Shown here: one piece after another, positions 1 to 8,959 of the stretch
Numbering within the stretch: position 1 is the stretch's first letter
Layout of the letters: every line of letters begins with the position of its first letter
Position numbers and translations under genes: made by a program
From: Streptomyces antnestii
GTDB lineage: Bacteria; Actinomycetota; Actinomycetes; Streptomycetales; Streptomycetaceae
DNA length: 64,000 nucleotides
Reading direction: 5' to 3'
NCBI RefSeq assembly: GCF_004005495.1
Contig: NZ_RZYA01000001.1
Location: forward strand, 806,001 to 870,000
Notes under the pieces: generated by a model
Told to the model about the DNA's origin: nothing
The model's input: the letters and a program-made list of their open reading frames with translations, nothing else
Database searches by the model: none

Positions 1-1
1 C

Positions 2-913
2 TCGCCGCTGCTGTTCCAGCTCTCCGACCTCGACGCCGTCTCCCCGCCGGCCTCCGACATCCCGCCCGCCATCTTCACCGCCCACGTCCGCAGCCTGCTC
101 CTGGAGGCGGACGCGCCGCTGCCCGACGGCCGTTACGCCATCTACGGGTGCCCCGAGTGCGAGGGCATCGAATGCGGCGTCGTCACCGCGGTCATCGAGG
201 CGGACGGGCCGGACGTCATCTGGCGGGACTTCGCCTGGCAGACCGGCGAACGCGCCGACCTGGACCTCAACGGCCACCACGGCATCGGCCCCCTGCGCTT
301 CCGCGGCGCCGAGTACCGCGAGACCCTGCGGCCGCTGCTCGACGCCGCCGCCGAGCCCGCGCCCGCCCGCCGCGTCCTCCTCATCGGCGCCCGCGTCGCC
401 GTCCTCGCCAAGCTCGCCGCCGCCCTGCGCACCATCGGCATCGGCGCCGAGATCACCCACGACGCGGCTGGAGTGCCGCCGGAGGAGCTGCGCACCTACG
501 GCGCGGTCGCCTTCGGCCGCGCGGTCGGCGACGCGGACCGGGCCGCGGTGCGCACACAGTTCGAGCGCGCGGGCGCCGAGACCGCCTACGTGGACGGGCT
601 CGCCCCGATCATCCCGCTCCTCGTCGCCCGGACAGAGAGCGCCCTGGACCGCCGTGACACCCGGCAGCGCCGCCTCACCGGGCTCGTCGCCGCCGACGGG
701 GAGGCCGGCCTCGACGTCACCTCCACCTGCCGGGTCCGCCTCACCGCGTACCGCCTCGACCGGCTCCACCGCAGCCACGCCCAGGACGTCTTAGACGCCG
801 TGCTCGAACCCGGCCGGCACCGCATTCCGCTCGACCCGAAGGCCATCAGGGGCGAGTCCTTCGTCGTCGCCCGCACCACGGGGAGCGTCCTGGTCGCGCC
901 CGTGGCGAGGTGA
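2..913 (+). CDS. Unknown protein with CPEC cysteine motif, 5' truncated by window
   Basis: The reading frame is open from the first bases of the window to a TGA at 911-913, so only the last 303 residues are visible. A C-P-E-C motif at visible residues 50-53 with another cysteine at 58 is followed by a W-R-D-F segment. I recall this layout from many Streptomyces proteins annotated as hypothetical or as oxidoreductases, where the cysteines could bind a metal. A stretch around visible residues 122-150 (RRVLLIGARVAVLAKL) has the look of a beta-alpha unit but lacks a clear glycine-rich nucleotide motif. The codon at 791-793 is TTA (Leu), the only TTA codon I noticed in any gene here, which would make translation depend on the bldA tRNA. 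The function is not known to me. Confidence 0.7.
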   Translation, partial: SPLLFQLSDLDAVSPPASDIPPAIFTAHVRSLLLEADAPLPDGRYAIYGCPECEGIECGVVTAVIEADGPDVIWRDFAWQTGERADLDLNGHHGIGPLRFRGAEYRETLRPLLDAAAEPAPARRVLLIGARVAVLAKLAAALRTIGIGAEITHDAAGVPPEELRTYGAVAFGRAVGDADRAAVRTQFERAGAETAYVDGLAPIIPLLVARTESALDRRDTRQRRLTGLVAADGEAGLDVTSTCRVRLTAYRLDRLHRSHAQDVLDAVLEPGRHRIPLDPKAIRGESFVVARTTGSVLVAPVAR

Positions 914-963
914 CGGGCGGCAGGTGCCCACCGTCCCGGGCGATCGCTAGGATCGACGACCTG

Positions 964-2607
964 ATGACTGCCACTCTCGTTGCCAAGAACCTCGCCGCCG
1001 GGCACGGCGACCGGTCCCTGTTCTCCGGGCTCGACCTCGTGGTCGCGCCCGGCGACGTGATCGGGCTCGTCGGCGCCAACGGCGCGGGCAAGTCCACCCT
1101 CCTCAAGCTGCTCGCCGGCCTCGACACGCCCGAGCAGGGCGAACTGCGGCTCTCGCCGCCCGGCGCCACCGTGGGGCACCTGCCCCAGGAGCCGGAACGC
1201 CGGCCCGGCGAGACCGTGCGCGAATTCCTCGCCCGCCGCACCGGCGTCGACGCCGCACAGCGCGCCATGGACGAAGCCACCCAGGCCCTCGTCGACGGGG
1301 CGCCGGGCGCCGACGACGCGTACTCCGTGAGCCTGGAGCGCTGGCTCGACCTCGGCGGCGCCGACCTCGACGAACGCGCCGAGGAGATCACCGACTCCCT
1401 CGGCCTCGGAGTCGGCCTCGACCAGACGATGACCTCGCTCTCCGGCGGCCAGGCGGCCCGCGCGGGCCTCGCCTCCCTCCTGCTCTCCCGCTACGACGTG
1501 TTCCTCCTCGACGAGCCCACGAACGACCTCGACCTCGACGGCCTGGAGCGCCTGGAGGCGTTCGTGCGCGGCCTGCGCGCGGGCACGGTCGTCGTCAGCC
1601 ACGACCGCGAGTTCCTGACCCGTACCGTCACCAAGGTCCTCGAACTCGACCTCGCCCAGCAGGAGATCAACCTGTACGGCGGCGGCTACGAGGCATACCT
1701 GGAGGAGCGCGACGTCGCCCGCCGGCACGCGCGCGAGGAGTTCGACGAGTACGCCGACAAGAAGGCCGCCCTCGAAGGGCGCGCCCAGATGCAGCGCGGC
1801 TGGATGGACAAGGGCGTCAAGAACGCCCGCCGCAAGGCGACGGACAACGACAAGATCGGCCGCAAGTTCCGCAGCGAGTCCAGCGAGAAGCAGGCCGCGA
1901 AGGCCCGGCAGACGCAGCGCATGATCGAACGGCTCGACGTCGTGGACGAGCCGCGCAAGGAGTGGGAGCTGCGCATGGAGATCGCGGCGGCGCCGCGCTC
2001 CGGTTCCGTCGTCGCCACGCTGCGCGACGCGGAGGTGCGGCGCGGCGACTTCACGCTCGGTCCGGTCTCGCTCCAGATCGACTGGGCGGACCGCGTCGCG
2101 ATCACCGGGGCCAACGGCGCGGGGAAGTCGACCCTGCTCGGCGCGCTTCTCGGCCGGGTGCCGCTGGACTCGGGGCACGCGACGCTCGGCTCGGGTGTCG
2201 TCGTCGGCGAGGTCGACCAGGCGCGGGCCCTGTTCCACGGGTCGGAGTCGCTGCTCGACGCGTTCTGCGCGGCCGTGCCGGACACGGAGCCGGCCGAGGT
2301 ACGCACGCTGCTCGCGAAGTTCGGCCTGAAGGCCGATCACGTCCTGCGGTCCGCGGTCACCCTGTCGCCGGGCGAGCGCACGCGCGCGGCGCTCGCACTG
2401 CTCCAGGGCCGGGGCGTCAACCTGCTCGTCCTGGACGAACCGACCAACCACCTCGACCTGCCCGCGATCGAACAGCTGGAGTCGGCACTCGACTCCTACG
2501 AGGGCACGCTCCTCCTCGTCACCCACGACCGCCGCATGCTGGACGCGGTCAGAACACAGCGCCGCCTGGAACTCGCGGAGGGCAAGGTGACGGAACTGTC
2601 ACCGTGA
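964..2607 (+). CDS. ABC-F family ATPase
   Basis: This 547-residue protein has two ABC ATPase domains and no membrane segment, the layout of the ABC-F family. These act on the ribosome (EttA/Uup-type translation factors and antibiotic-protection proteins) rather than in transport. Domain 1 has Walker A GANGAGKST near residues 38-45, signature LSGGQ at 159-163 and Walker B LLDEPTND at 181-188. Domain 2 has the same Walker A near 382, a degenerate signature LSPGE near 467 and Walker B LVLDEPTNH near 489. Between them lies the charged, lysine/arginine-rich linker typical of ABC-F (about 250-330). I chose ATG 964 because family members start a few residues before the first strand; the frame is open further upstream to 910. 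Whether it gives drug resistance cannot be told from sequence. Confidence 0.9.
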   Translation: MTATLVAKNLAAGHGDRSLFSGLDLVVAPGDVIGLVGANGAGKSTLLKLLAGLDTPEQGELRLSPPGATVGHLPQEPERRPGETVREFLARRTGVDAAQRAMDEATQALVDGAPGADDAYSVSLERWLDLGGADLDERAEEITDSLGLGVGLDQTMTSLSGGQAARAGLASLLLSRYDVFLLDEPTNDLDLDGLERLEAFVRGLRAGTVVVSHDREFLTRTVTKVLELDLAQQEINLYGGGYEAYLEERDVARRHAREEFDEYADKKAALEGRAQMQRGWMDKGVKNARRKATDNDKIGRKFRSESSEKQAAKARQTQRMIERLDVVDEPRKEWELRMEIAAAPRSGSVVATLRDAEVRRGDFTLGPVSLQIDWADRVAITGANGAGKSTLLGALLGRVPLDSGHATLGSGVVVGEVDQARALFHGSESLLDAFCAAVPDTEPAEVRTLLAKFGLKADHVLRSAVTLSPGERTRAALALLQGRGVNLLVLDEPTNHLDLPAIEQLESALDSYEGTLLLVTHDRRMLDAVRTQRRLELAEGKVTELSP

Positions 2608-2637
2608 GGTGCGGGGCCTGCACTGACGCGCGCTGAG

Positions 2638-3130
2638 TGTGCTGACGTGGGCCGCCTGCGCTGACGTGCGGCCTGCGCCGGCGCGCGCGGCCCGTGGTCG
2701 GTCGGTGCCGACGTGTGCGGCCCGGCCCGTGGTCGGTCGGCGCCGACGTGGGCTGACTGCGTCGGCGTGTGCCGCGTGTGGTGAGGCGTGCCGCCCGTAC
2801 CGAGGTATGCGGCCTGCGCCGACGTGGGCCGCCCGTGGGGATATGTGATCCCGTGCTGAAGTGTGCGGCGGCATGCGCTGACTGTGCTGATGTGGGCCGC
2901 TTGCGCTGAGGTGTGGCCTGCGCCGGCGCGTGCGGCCCGTGGTCGGTCGGTGCCCGACGTGTGCTGCCTGCGCCGGCGTGTGCCGCTCGTACTGAGGTGC
3001 GCGGCCTGCGCCGACGTGGGCCGCCCGTGGGGATATGTGACCCGTGCCGAAGCGTGCGGAGGCCTGCGCCGACGTGGGCCCGCGCATGCCGGCGTGCCTG
3101 GTCCGTACTGACGCCCGCCGCAGGCGCACG
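2638..3130. repeat. Degenerate intergenic tandem duplication, unit about 245 bp
   Basis: The 570-bp gap between two convergent genes is made of two diverged copies of one unit. Copy 1 begins near 2638 and copy 2 near 2883; the opening (tgtgctgacgtgggccgc) and the stretch with gtcggtcggtgcc recur at an offset of about 245 bp. The second landmark, gcctgcgccgacgtgggccg followed by cccgtggggatatgtga, recurs near 2813 and 3005, so copy 2 is about 50 bp shorter. Inside each copy the short phrase gcctgcgccgacgtg recurs several times. Open frames cross it on both strands, but they are Arg/His/Pro-rich, resemble no family and lack a plausible start, so I regard the region as non-coding. Confidence 0.7.
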
Positions 3131-3134
3131 TGCC

Positions 3135-3173
3135 GCCCGGGGCCGGTCACCTGCGTGGTGACCGGCCCCGGGC
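3135..3173. terminator. Bidirectional terminator hairpin between convergent genes
   Basis: A perfect 16-bp inverted repeat (3135-3150 with 3158-3173) encloses a 7-base loop. It lies seven bases past the end of tex (minus strand) and downstream of the ABC-F gene (plus strand). There is no T-tract, which is usual for Streptomyces terminators. Confidence 0.8.
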
Positions 3174-3179
3174 CGCGCG

Positions 3180-5660
3180 TCAGCGGCCCTTCGGGTCGAG
3201 CAGGCCCGCGCGCCGCAGCGCGTCCGCCATCTCGCTGTTCGCGGGCGCCGGCGCGGAGACGCCACCCCGACGCTGCCCCTGCGACTGCTGCCGCTGGCCC
3301 TGACTCTGGCCTTGGCCCCGACCTTGTCCCTGACCCTGCTGGCGTCGGCCCTGGCCGCCCTGCGCCTGGCCGCCCTGACCCTGCTGGCGCTGCTGCCCCC
3401 GCTGCTGCGGCGGGCGGCCGCCGCGCTCCTTGCGGCCACCACCCCCCGCACCCGGCTCGCCCGGCACCGCCTCGTCGTCGAGACGCAGCGTCAGCGAGAC
3501 CCGCTTGCGCGGGATGTCCACGTCGAGGACCTTCACCTTGACGATGTCACCCGGCTTCACGACGTCCCGCGGGTCCTTCACGAACGTCTTCGACATCGCG
3601 GACACGTGCACGAGCCCGTCCTGGTGCACGCCCACGTCCACGAACGCGCCGAACGCCGCCACGTTCGTCACGACCCCCTCGAGGATCATCCCGGAGGCCA
3701 GGTCGGAGATCTTCTCGACGCCGTCCTTGAAGGTCGCCGTCTTGAACGCGGGCCGCGGGTCGCGCCCCGGCTTCTCCAGCTCCCTCAGGATGTCCGTCAC
3801 CGTCGGCAGACCGAACTTGTCGTCCACGAACTCGGCCGGCCGCAGCGACTTCAGCGCCGCCGCGTTCCCGATGAGCGAGGCGACCTCACCGCCCGTCGAC
3901 TTCACCATGCGCCGCACCACGGGATACGCCTCAGGGTGCACGGACGACGCGTCCAGCGGGTCGTCGCCGCCGCGGATCCGCAGGAAGCCCGCGCACTGCT
4001 CGTACGCCTTCGGGCCGAGCCTGGCCACGTCCTTGAGGCCCTTGCGGGACGTGAACGGCCCGTTCGCGTCGCGGTGCGCCACGATGTTCTCCGCGAGGCC
4101 GGAGCCGATGCCGGACACCCGGGCGAGCAGGGGAGCGGACGCCGTGTTCACGTCCACGCCCACGCCGTTCACACAGTCCTCGACGACCGCGTCCAGGGAG
4201 CGCGACAGCTTCACCTCGGACAGGTCGTGCTGGTACTGGCCGACGCCGATCGACTTCGGGTCGATCTTCACCAGCTCCGCGAGCGGGTCCTGGAGGCGGC
4301 GGGCGATCGACACGGCGCCGCGCAGCGACACATCCATGTCGGGCAGCTCCTGCGAGGCGAACGCCGACGCCGAGTACACCGACGCGCCCGCCTCCGACAC
4401 CATCACCTTGGTGAGGTTCAACTCCGGGTGCTTCACGATCAGTTCACCGGCGAGCTTGTCCGTCTCGCGGGACGCCGTACCGTTCCCGATCGCGATCAGG
4501 TCGACCTTGTGCTCCTGCGCGAGGCGGGCCAGCTTGGCCAGCGCCTCGTCCCACCGGTTCGCCGGCACGTGCGGGTGGATGACGTCCGTCGCCACGACCT
4601 TGCCCGTCGCGTCGACGACGGCGACCTTCACACCCGTACGGAAACCGGGGTCGAGGCCGAGCGTCGCGCGCGTGCCCGCCGGGGCGGCGAGCAGCAGGTC
4701 CCGCAGGTTCGCCGCGAAGACCTGCACGGCCTCGTCCTCGGCGGTGGTGCGCAGCCGGAGCCGCAGGTCGAGGCCGAGGTGCACCAGGATGCGGGTCCGC
4801 CAGGCCCAGCGCACCGTGTCGGACAGCCACTTGTCCCCGGGCCGCCCCTGGTTCCTGATCGCGAACCGGTCCGCGACGATCGCCTCGTAGGAAGAAGGCC
4901 CGTCGGTGGGCTCCTCCGGCTCCAGGGTGAGGTCGAGGATCTCCTCCTTCTCGCCGCGGAGCATCGCGAGGATCCGGTGGGAGGGCAGCGCGGTGAACGG
5001 CTCCGCGAAGTCGAAGTAGTCGGCGAACTTCGCGCCCGCCTCCTCCTTGCCCGCGCGGACCTTGGCGGCCAGCTGACCGCGGCCCCACATGCGCTCACGC
5101 AGCTCGCCGATCAGGTCGGCGTCCTCGGAGAAGCGCTCGGTGAGGATGGCGCGGGCGCCGTCGAGCGCGGCCTGCGCGTCCGCGACGCCCTTGTCGGCGT
5201 CGACGAACGCGGCCGCCGCGGCCGCCGGTTCCACCGTCGGGTCGCCGAGCAGCCCCTCCGCCAGCGGCTCGAGGCCCGCCTCGCGCGCGATCTGCGCCTT
5301 CGTGCGGCGCTTCGGCTTGAACGGCAGGTAGATGTCCTCGAGGCGCGCCTTCGTCTCGGCCGCGTTGATCTGCGCCGCCAACTCGTCGGTCAGCTTGCCC
5401 TGCTCCCGCACGGAGTCGAGGATCGCCGCGCGCCGCTCCTCCAGCTCCCGCAGGTAGCGCAGCCGCTCCTCGAGCGTGCGCAGCTGCGCGTCGTCGAGCA
5501 TCTCGGTCGCTTCCTTGCGGTAGCGCGCGATGAACGGGACCGTCGAACCGCCGTCGAGCAGCTCGACGGCGGCCGTCACCTGCCGCTCCCGTACGCCGAG
5601 CTCCTCGGCAATCCTGCCTTCGATGGACCCCGTGATGGGACCTGCGCTGGGTGTTGCCAC
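3180..5660 (-). CDS. tex: Tex-family S1 RNA-binding protein
   Basis: The protein has 826 residues and the layout of Tex, a conserved nucleic-acid-binding factor linked to transcription and RNA metabolism. The N-terminal helical part ([18 protein letters not shown]... [17 protein letters not shown]) is diagnostic. It is followed by a YqgF/RNase-H-like domain beginning near residue 332 ([10 protein letters not shown]), helix-hairpin-helix motifs near 510-540 ([13 protein letters not shown]) and an S1 domain near 657-728. The last 85 residues are a Gly/Gln/Arg-rich tail, a probable disordered RNA-binding extension. I chose GTG 5660 because homologues begin just before this point; the frame continues upstream as a shadow. 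A purine-rich AGAAGG lies upstream. It is a single gene facing a terminator. Confidence 0.93.
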   Translation of the reverse strand: MATPSAGPITGSIEGRIAEELGVRERQVTAAVELLDGGSTVPFIARYRKEATEMLDDAQLRTLEERLRYLRELEERRAAILDSVREQGKLTDELAAQINAAETKARLEDIYLPFKPKRRTKAQIAREAGLEPLAEGLLGDPTVEPAAAAAAFVDADKGVADAQAALDGARAILTERFSEDADLIGELRERMWGRGQLAAKVRAGKEEAGAKFADYFDFAEPFTALPSHRILAMLRGEKEEILDLTLEPEEPTDGPSSYEAIVADRFAIRNQGRPGDKWLSDTVRWAWRTRILVHLGLDLRLRLRTTAEDEAVQVFAANLRDLLLAAPAGTRATLGLDPGFRTGVKVAVVDATGKVVATDVIHPHVPANRWDEALAKLARLAQEHKVDLIAIGNGTASRETDKLAGELIVKHPELNLTKVMVSEAGASVYSASAFASQELPDMDVSLRGAVSIARRLQDPLAELVKIDPKSIGVGQYQHDLSEVKLSRSLDAVVEDCVNGVGVDVNTASAPLLARVSGIGSGLAENIVAHRDANGPFTSRKGLKDVARLGPKAYEQCAGFLRIRGGDDPLDASSVHPEAYPVVRRMVKSTGGEVASLIGNAAALKSLRPAEFVDDKFGLPTVTDILRELEKPGRDPRPAFKTATFKDGVEKISDLASGMILEGVVTNVAAFGAFVDVGVHQDGLVHVSAMSKTFVKDPRDVVKPGDIVKVKVLDVDIPRKRVSLTLRLDDEAVPGEPGAGGGGRKERGGRPPQQRGQQRQQGQGGQAQGGQGRRQQGQGQGRGQGQSQGQRQQSQGQRRGGVSAPAPANSEMADALRRAGLLDPKGR

Positions 5661-5758
5661 GATGCCGTACCGCCTTCTCAACTGAGGGTGCGCGGCAATT
5701 GTGGCAGGTGGTGCCGACAACCGGGGGGAGCCCGCCGGACCGGCGGCCGGGGCGCCGC

Positions 5759-6634
5759 TCAGGCGGCCTTGCCGATGAGATCGGCCGGGAACGCGCCCGC
5801 GGCCAGGGCGGTGCCGATGAAGCCCGTCGCCAGCTCGGTGAGCCGGGCCACGCCCGACTCGCCCAGGTGCGCGTACGGCTCCCGGTCGAGGCGGTCCGTC
5901 TCGGCCTCCAGGTCGCGGCGCAGCGCGACCCCCAGCTCGGTCAGCTCGCCCGCCGCGTCCAGCACCTTGCGCTCCCGCAGCCGGTCGGCGGCGGCGTCGA
6001 ACTCCTCGGGCGTCCAGCCGCGCGTGGCGAGCAGCCACTTCGGGGCCATGCCCTTCCCGGTCGCCACGTGGCTCACCAGCGCCTCTACGGGGTCGAGGTC
6101 AGCGGCGAGCAGCGCGGCCAGGTGCCCGTCGCCGCGGTGCTCGCGCAGCAGCGTGGCGGCGTGCCAGTAGGCGAGGTGGGGCTCCTCGGGCACGGGCAGA
6201 TCGGCGTGGGCGGCGTACAGCGGCCGGGCGTGGCGCGTGCAGGCCTCGGTGGCCCGCAGCGCGAGACCGGCGGCCTCGGCCATCTCCGGGGAGGCCAGGA
6301 TCTCGTCGCCCAGGAGCCGGCGCAGCGTCGCGTCGACGGCACGCGCGCGTGCCGCGAGGACGGTCTCCGGGGAGGCCGTCCGCCATACGGCGGGCACGTG
6401 CCGGGCGACGAGCTCGTGCTTGAAGTTGTAGAACGTCGCCGTCACGGTGCCCGCGCCGACGGCCCCCATCGCCGCCGCACGGGCCGCGAAGTAGGCCGCG
6501 CTCCGGTCGGTGATCCCGACGGCGGCCAGCTCCTTGCCCAGGTCGGGCGAGAAGTAGTGCGTCGAGTGGAACGGGTTGAGCACGTTGTGACAGTGACGGG
6601 CGGCACGCGCGCCGGACGGCGAGGCAGTAGTCAT
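5759..6634 (-). CDS. SCO6745-family protein (winged-helix-like fold)
   Basis: A 291-residue soluble protein that matches my recollection of the actinobacterial SCO6745 family, whose members carry a helix-turn-helix-like fold. Recognisable pieces are the N-terminal [13 protein letters not shown], the FYNFKHELV segment and the central [21 protein letters not shown], followed by [10 protein letters not shown] and a C-terminal helical region. No catalytic motif is visible and the biochemical role is unknown to me. The ATG at 6634 is directly preceded by a palindrome at 6644-6659, so expression is probably controlled at the promoter. It is transcribed away from tex's promoter side and may share direction with the upstream crotonase gene, from which it is 129 bp distant. 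Confidence 0.8.
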   Translation of the reverse strand: MTTASPSGARAARHCHNVLNPFHSTHYFSPDLGKELAAVGITDRSAAYFAARAAAMGAVGAGTVTATFYNFKHELVARHVPAVWRTASPETVLAARARAVDATLRRLLGDEILASPEMAEAAGLALRATEACTRHARPLYAAHADLPVPEEPHLAYWHAATLLREHRGDGHLAALLAADLDPVEALVSHVATGKGMAPKWLLATRGWTPEEFDAAADRLRERKVLDAAGELTELGVALRRDLEAETDRLDREPYAHLGESGVARLTELATGFIGTALAAGAFPADLIGKAA

Positions 6635-6643
6635 ACGGGTACG

Positions 6644-6659
6644 TTACCGACTGGTTGGT
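6644..6659. promoter_or_regulatory. Candidate repressor operator (TACC-N8-GGTA)
   Basis: Imperfect 16-bp palindrome TACCGACTGGTTGGTA, 12 of 16 positions symmetric, ending 10 bp upstream of the start codon at 6634. The shape resembles TetR-family operators. The binding protein is not identified. Confidence 0.45.
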
Positions 6660-6660
6660 A

Positions 6661-6702
6661 CGTACGGGAACCCGCGTACGGGAACCCGCGGCCGGGAACC
6701 CG
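6661..6702. repeat. Three tandem copies of a 14-bp unit in a promoter region
   Basis: The unit cgtacgggaacccg occurs at 6661-6674 and 6675-6688 without change, and at 6689-6702 with two substitutions (cggccgggaacccg). It sits between two minus-strand genes, directly upstream of the palindrome at 6644-6659, and could carry repeated protein sites or simply be a microsatellite. Confidence 0.7.
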
Positions 6703-6763
6703 TACCGGACACGAAGGCCGCCCGCGCGCCGGAGGTCGCCCGCCGGCCCGTAGGCCCGCCGCC

Positions 6764-7522
6764 TCAGCCCGACGTGGTCCACGTGAAGCTCGGCTTCCTG
6801 CGCTCCAGGAACGCGGCGACGCCCTCGGCGGTGTCGCCGCTCGTGCGCGCCTGCTCGGCCCAGTGCGCGGCCCGCTCCACGCGCCCGTCGGCGAACTCCT
6901 TCGCCGCCGCCTGCGTCAGCTGCGAACGCTCCCCGAGGATCCGCGCGAACTCCCCGACGCGCTTGTCCAGTTCGTCCTCGGCCAGCACCTCGTCCACGAG
7001 CCCGGTCCGCAGGGCCCGCTCCGCGGCGATCAACTCACCCGAGAACAACAGGTACTTGGCCGTCGAGGGCCCCACCAGGGACGCGAGGCGCCGCGTCGAG
7101 CCCGCCGGGTACACGATCCCCAGCTTCGACGGGGTGATCCCGAACAGCGCGCTCTCGGCCGCGAAACGCAGGTCACAGGCCGCCGCGAGCTGACAGCCGC
7201 CGCCCACGCAGTACCCGCGCACCGCGGCAAGGGTGGGCTTGGCGAAGGCGGCGAGCGCCTCCTCGGCCGCGACCGCGAGATCCTGGGCCCGCGACCCCGC
7301 CTCGCCGAGCGTCGAGATGTCGGCGCCCGCACAGAACGTGCCGCCGGCCCCCGTCAGCACCAGCACCCGCACCGCCGGATCGGCGTCGAGCTCGGCGAGG
7401 AGGGGCGGCAGCGACCGCCACATGCCGTCCGTCATGGCGTTCCGTTTGGCGGCGTGGTCGATGACGACGGTGGCCACGCCGTCCGTGACCGAGTGCGTGA
7501 GCTGCGGCGGTGTGTGCGACAT
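6764..7522 (-). CDS. Crotonase-fold enoyl-CoA hydratase/isomerase-like protein
   Basis: The 252-residue protein has a full crotonase fold: the oxyanion-hole strand GGTFCAGADIS near 61-70 and the second oxyanion segment RGYCVGGGCQLAAACDL at 103-118. Both glutamates that activate water in enoyl-CoA hydratase are replaced: the GGGCE position is Gln111, and the FGQPE position reads FGITP. A simple syn-hydratase role is therefore unlikely; isomerase, decarboxylase or thioester-hydrolase chemistry in the same superfamily is possible. The start ATG 7522 gives the normal family length; the frame is open further upstream without support. A 243-bp divergent spacer separates it from the ATPase gene at 7766. 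Confidence 0.85.
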   Translation of the reverse strand: MSHTPPQLTHSVTDGVATVVIDHAAKRNAMTDGMWRSLPPLLAELDADPAVRVLVLTGAGGTFCAGADISTLGEAGSRAQDLAVAAEEALAAFAKPTLAAVRGYCVGGGCQLAAACDLRFAAESALFGITPSKLGIVYPAGSTRRLASLVGPSTAKYLLFSGELIAAERALRTGLVDEVLAEDELDKRVGEFARILGERSQLTQAAAKEFADGRVERAAHWAEQARTSGDTAEGVAAFLERRKPSFTWTTSG

Positions 7523-7765
7523 GCGCCGGATGCTATCCGCGGCCTCGAACACGCGATCAACGAGGCTCCCCAACACGTACAACCTGAAGAGCCATGGAAA
7601 ACGGCACAAGAGCGGCAGGATCGGTCGCCCACCTGACATCGTCATTCGTCAACGGTCAAAAAGCGTCGATAGTCGCCGACTTCTGGTCAGTGATGCGGTC
7701 CGGACCAGTGGATTCCCAACACTCGGTGCGTGGTGACAATCGAGCGCAAGGGCGGCGACCGGACG

Positions 7766-8239
7766 ATGAGCGGCCAGGGGGGCGAGCCCCCCGATCAGCC
7801 ATCGGGCGGTCCGCTGCCGTACGAGGGGGTCTGGCGCTTCACGGCGCAGGCCGTCGACGCGTCGGTGCCGCAGGCCCGGCACGCCGTCCGCGACCTGCTG
7901 TTCCGCCAGGGCGTACCGGCCTCGGACGACCTGGTCCAGGGACTCCTGCTCATCGTCTCCGAGCTGGTCACCAACGCCGTACGGCACGCGGCCCTGCTCT
8001 CACCCGTCCTCGCGGTCGAGGTCGCCGTGGGCGCCGAGTGGGTGCGGGTCTCCGTCGAGGACGAGCACCCCTACCGCCCGACCGCCCTGGAAGCCACCGA
8101 CGGGCAGACCGGCGGGCGCGGACTCCTCCTCGTGCGGGAGGTCACCCGCGAGGCGGGCGGGGTGTGCGACGTCGAGCACACCGCGAGCGGGGGCAAGGTG
8201 ATCTGGGCCGCCCTGCCCCTCAAACCCGCGGACGCCTGA
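7766..8239 (+). CDS. ATP-binding regulatory protein, RsbW/anti-sigma-like kinase
   Basis: This 157-residue protein is a stand-alone HATPase domain of the Streptomyces anti-sigma/SpoIIAB-like group. The N box is SELVTNAVRHA (residues 65-75), the acidic VEDEHP segment lies at 98-102 and the G2 box GGRGLLLV at 116-123. There is no transmembrane or sensor part, so it is a soluble partner, probably binding an anti-anti-sigma factor or a sigma factor encoded elsewhere. A GTG at 7730 would add 12 residues; I prefer ATG 7766, which has aagggcgg about 10 nt upstream. It converges with idi, the two stop codons being 9 bp apart. Confidence 0.85.
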   Translation: MSGQGGEPPDQPSGGPLPYEGVWRFTAQAVDASVPQARHAVRDLLFRQGVPASDDLVQGLLLIVSELVTNAVRHAALLSPVLAVEVAVGAEWVRVSVEDEHPYRPTALEATDGQTGGRGLLLVREVTREAGGVCDVEHTASGGKVIWAALPLKPADA

Positions 8240-8248
8240 GCCGGCCGG

Positions 8249-8842
8249 TCACCAGCCCGCGTTCGGCCCCGTCAGTTCCCTGACCGCGGGCCGCGCCGCG
8301 TCGAGCACGGTCATGAACCACGCCGAGAACGGGTCCCGGGCGTGCCGCGCGGCCAGCTCGTCCGCCGTCACGAACGCGGTCTCGCCCACCTCGGAGGCAT
8401 CCGGGCGCAGCGGCGCCTGGACCATCCCCACGAACAGGTGGTTGAACTCCTGCTCCACCAGGCCCGATGCCGGATCCGGGTGGTTGTAGCGCACCGTCCC
8501 CGCCTCCGCGAGCAGCGAGGGCGAGACCCCCAGCTCCTCGTACGTCCTGCGGGCCGCCGCGGCGAACGGCGCCTCGCCCGGGTACGGGTGCCCGCAGCAC
8601 GTGTTCGACCACACGCCGGGGGAGTGGTACTTGCCGAGAGCACGCTGCTGGAGCAGCAGCCGGCCCTGTTCGTCGAAGAGGAACACGGAGAACGCTCTGT
8701 GCAGCTGTCCGGGCGCCTGATGAGCGGAGAGCTTCTCCGCCGTGCCGATCGTCCTGCCGTCCTCGTCCACGAGTTCCAGCAAGATCGCTTCTCCGGTGCC
8801 GTTCGACGAACTGTTCGCCGCGGTGGCAGGTGTGGTCGGCAT
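8249..8842 (-). CDS. idi: Isopentenyl-diphosphate delta-isomerase, type I
   Basis: The enzyme interconverts IPP and DMAPP, which fixes the ratio of C5 units available to prenyl chain synthesis such as the hopanoid operon 10 kb away. The 197-residue protein has the type I (Nudix-fold) signature: LHRAFSVFLFD near 48-57, the catalytic cysteine in WSNTCCGHP (Cys83) and the metal-binding glutamates in the Nudix helix (RRTYEELGV, 99-106). A second ATG two codons upstream (8848) touches the ribosome-binding site, so I chose ATG 8842, which has GAAGG six bases ahead. Its occurrence with MEP-pathway genes in the window fits the need for Idi beside IspH. Confidence 0.95.
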   Translation of the reverse strand: MPTTPATAANSSSNGTGEAILLELVDEDGRTIGTAEKLSAHQAPGQLHRAFSVFLFDEQGRLLLQQRALGKYHSPGVWSNTCCGHPYPGEAPFAAAARRTYEELGVSPSLLAEAGTVRYNHPDPASGLVEQEFNHLFVGMVQAPLRPDASEVGETAFVTADELAARHARDPFSAWFMTVLDAARPAVRELTGPNAGW

Positions 8843-8959
8843 ACCCATCCTTCGCTTCGGTCCTCGAACCCCAAGTCTGCCGTACGGGGCAGACAGTCCC
8901 GGCACTTGGCGGCACCGCCCGCATGTCCCGCCCGGGTGGCCGGGCAGGACACGCTCAGG

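Noticed and set aside
586..2526. A 646-codon minus-strand open frame opposite the ABC-F gene
   Set aside because: It is the antisense of a clear ABC-F ATPase; its product is Arg/Glu/Gly-rich with no family pattern, as usual for GC-rich shadow frames.
2549..3451. An Arg/His/Ala-rich repeat protein on the minus strand across the 2.6-3.1 kb repeats
   Set aside because: It follows the repeat DNA only, has no start signal, overlaps the tex 3' end in another frame and looks like no repeat-protein family.
3312..6170. A 952-codon plus-strand open frame opposite tex
   Set aside because: The minus strand encodes recognisable Tex domains. The plus frame is Arg/His/Leu-rich and has no motif.
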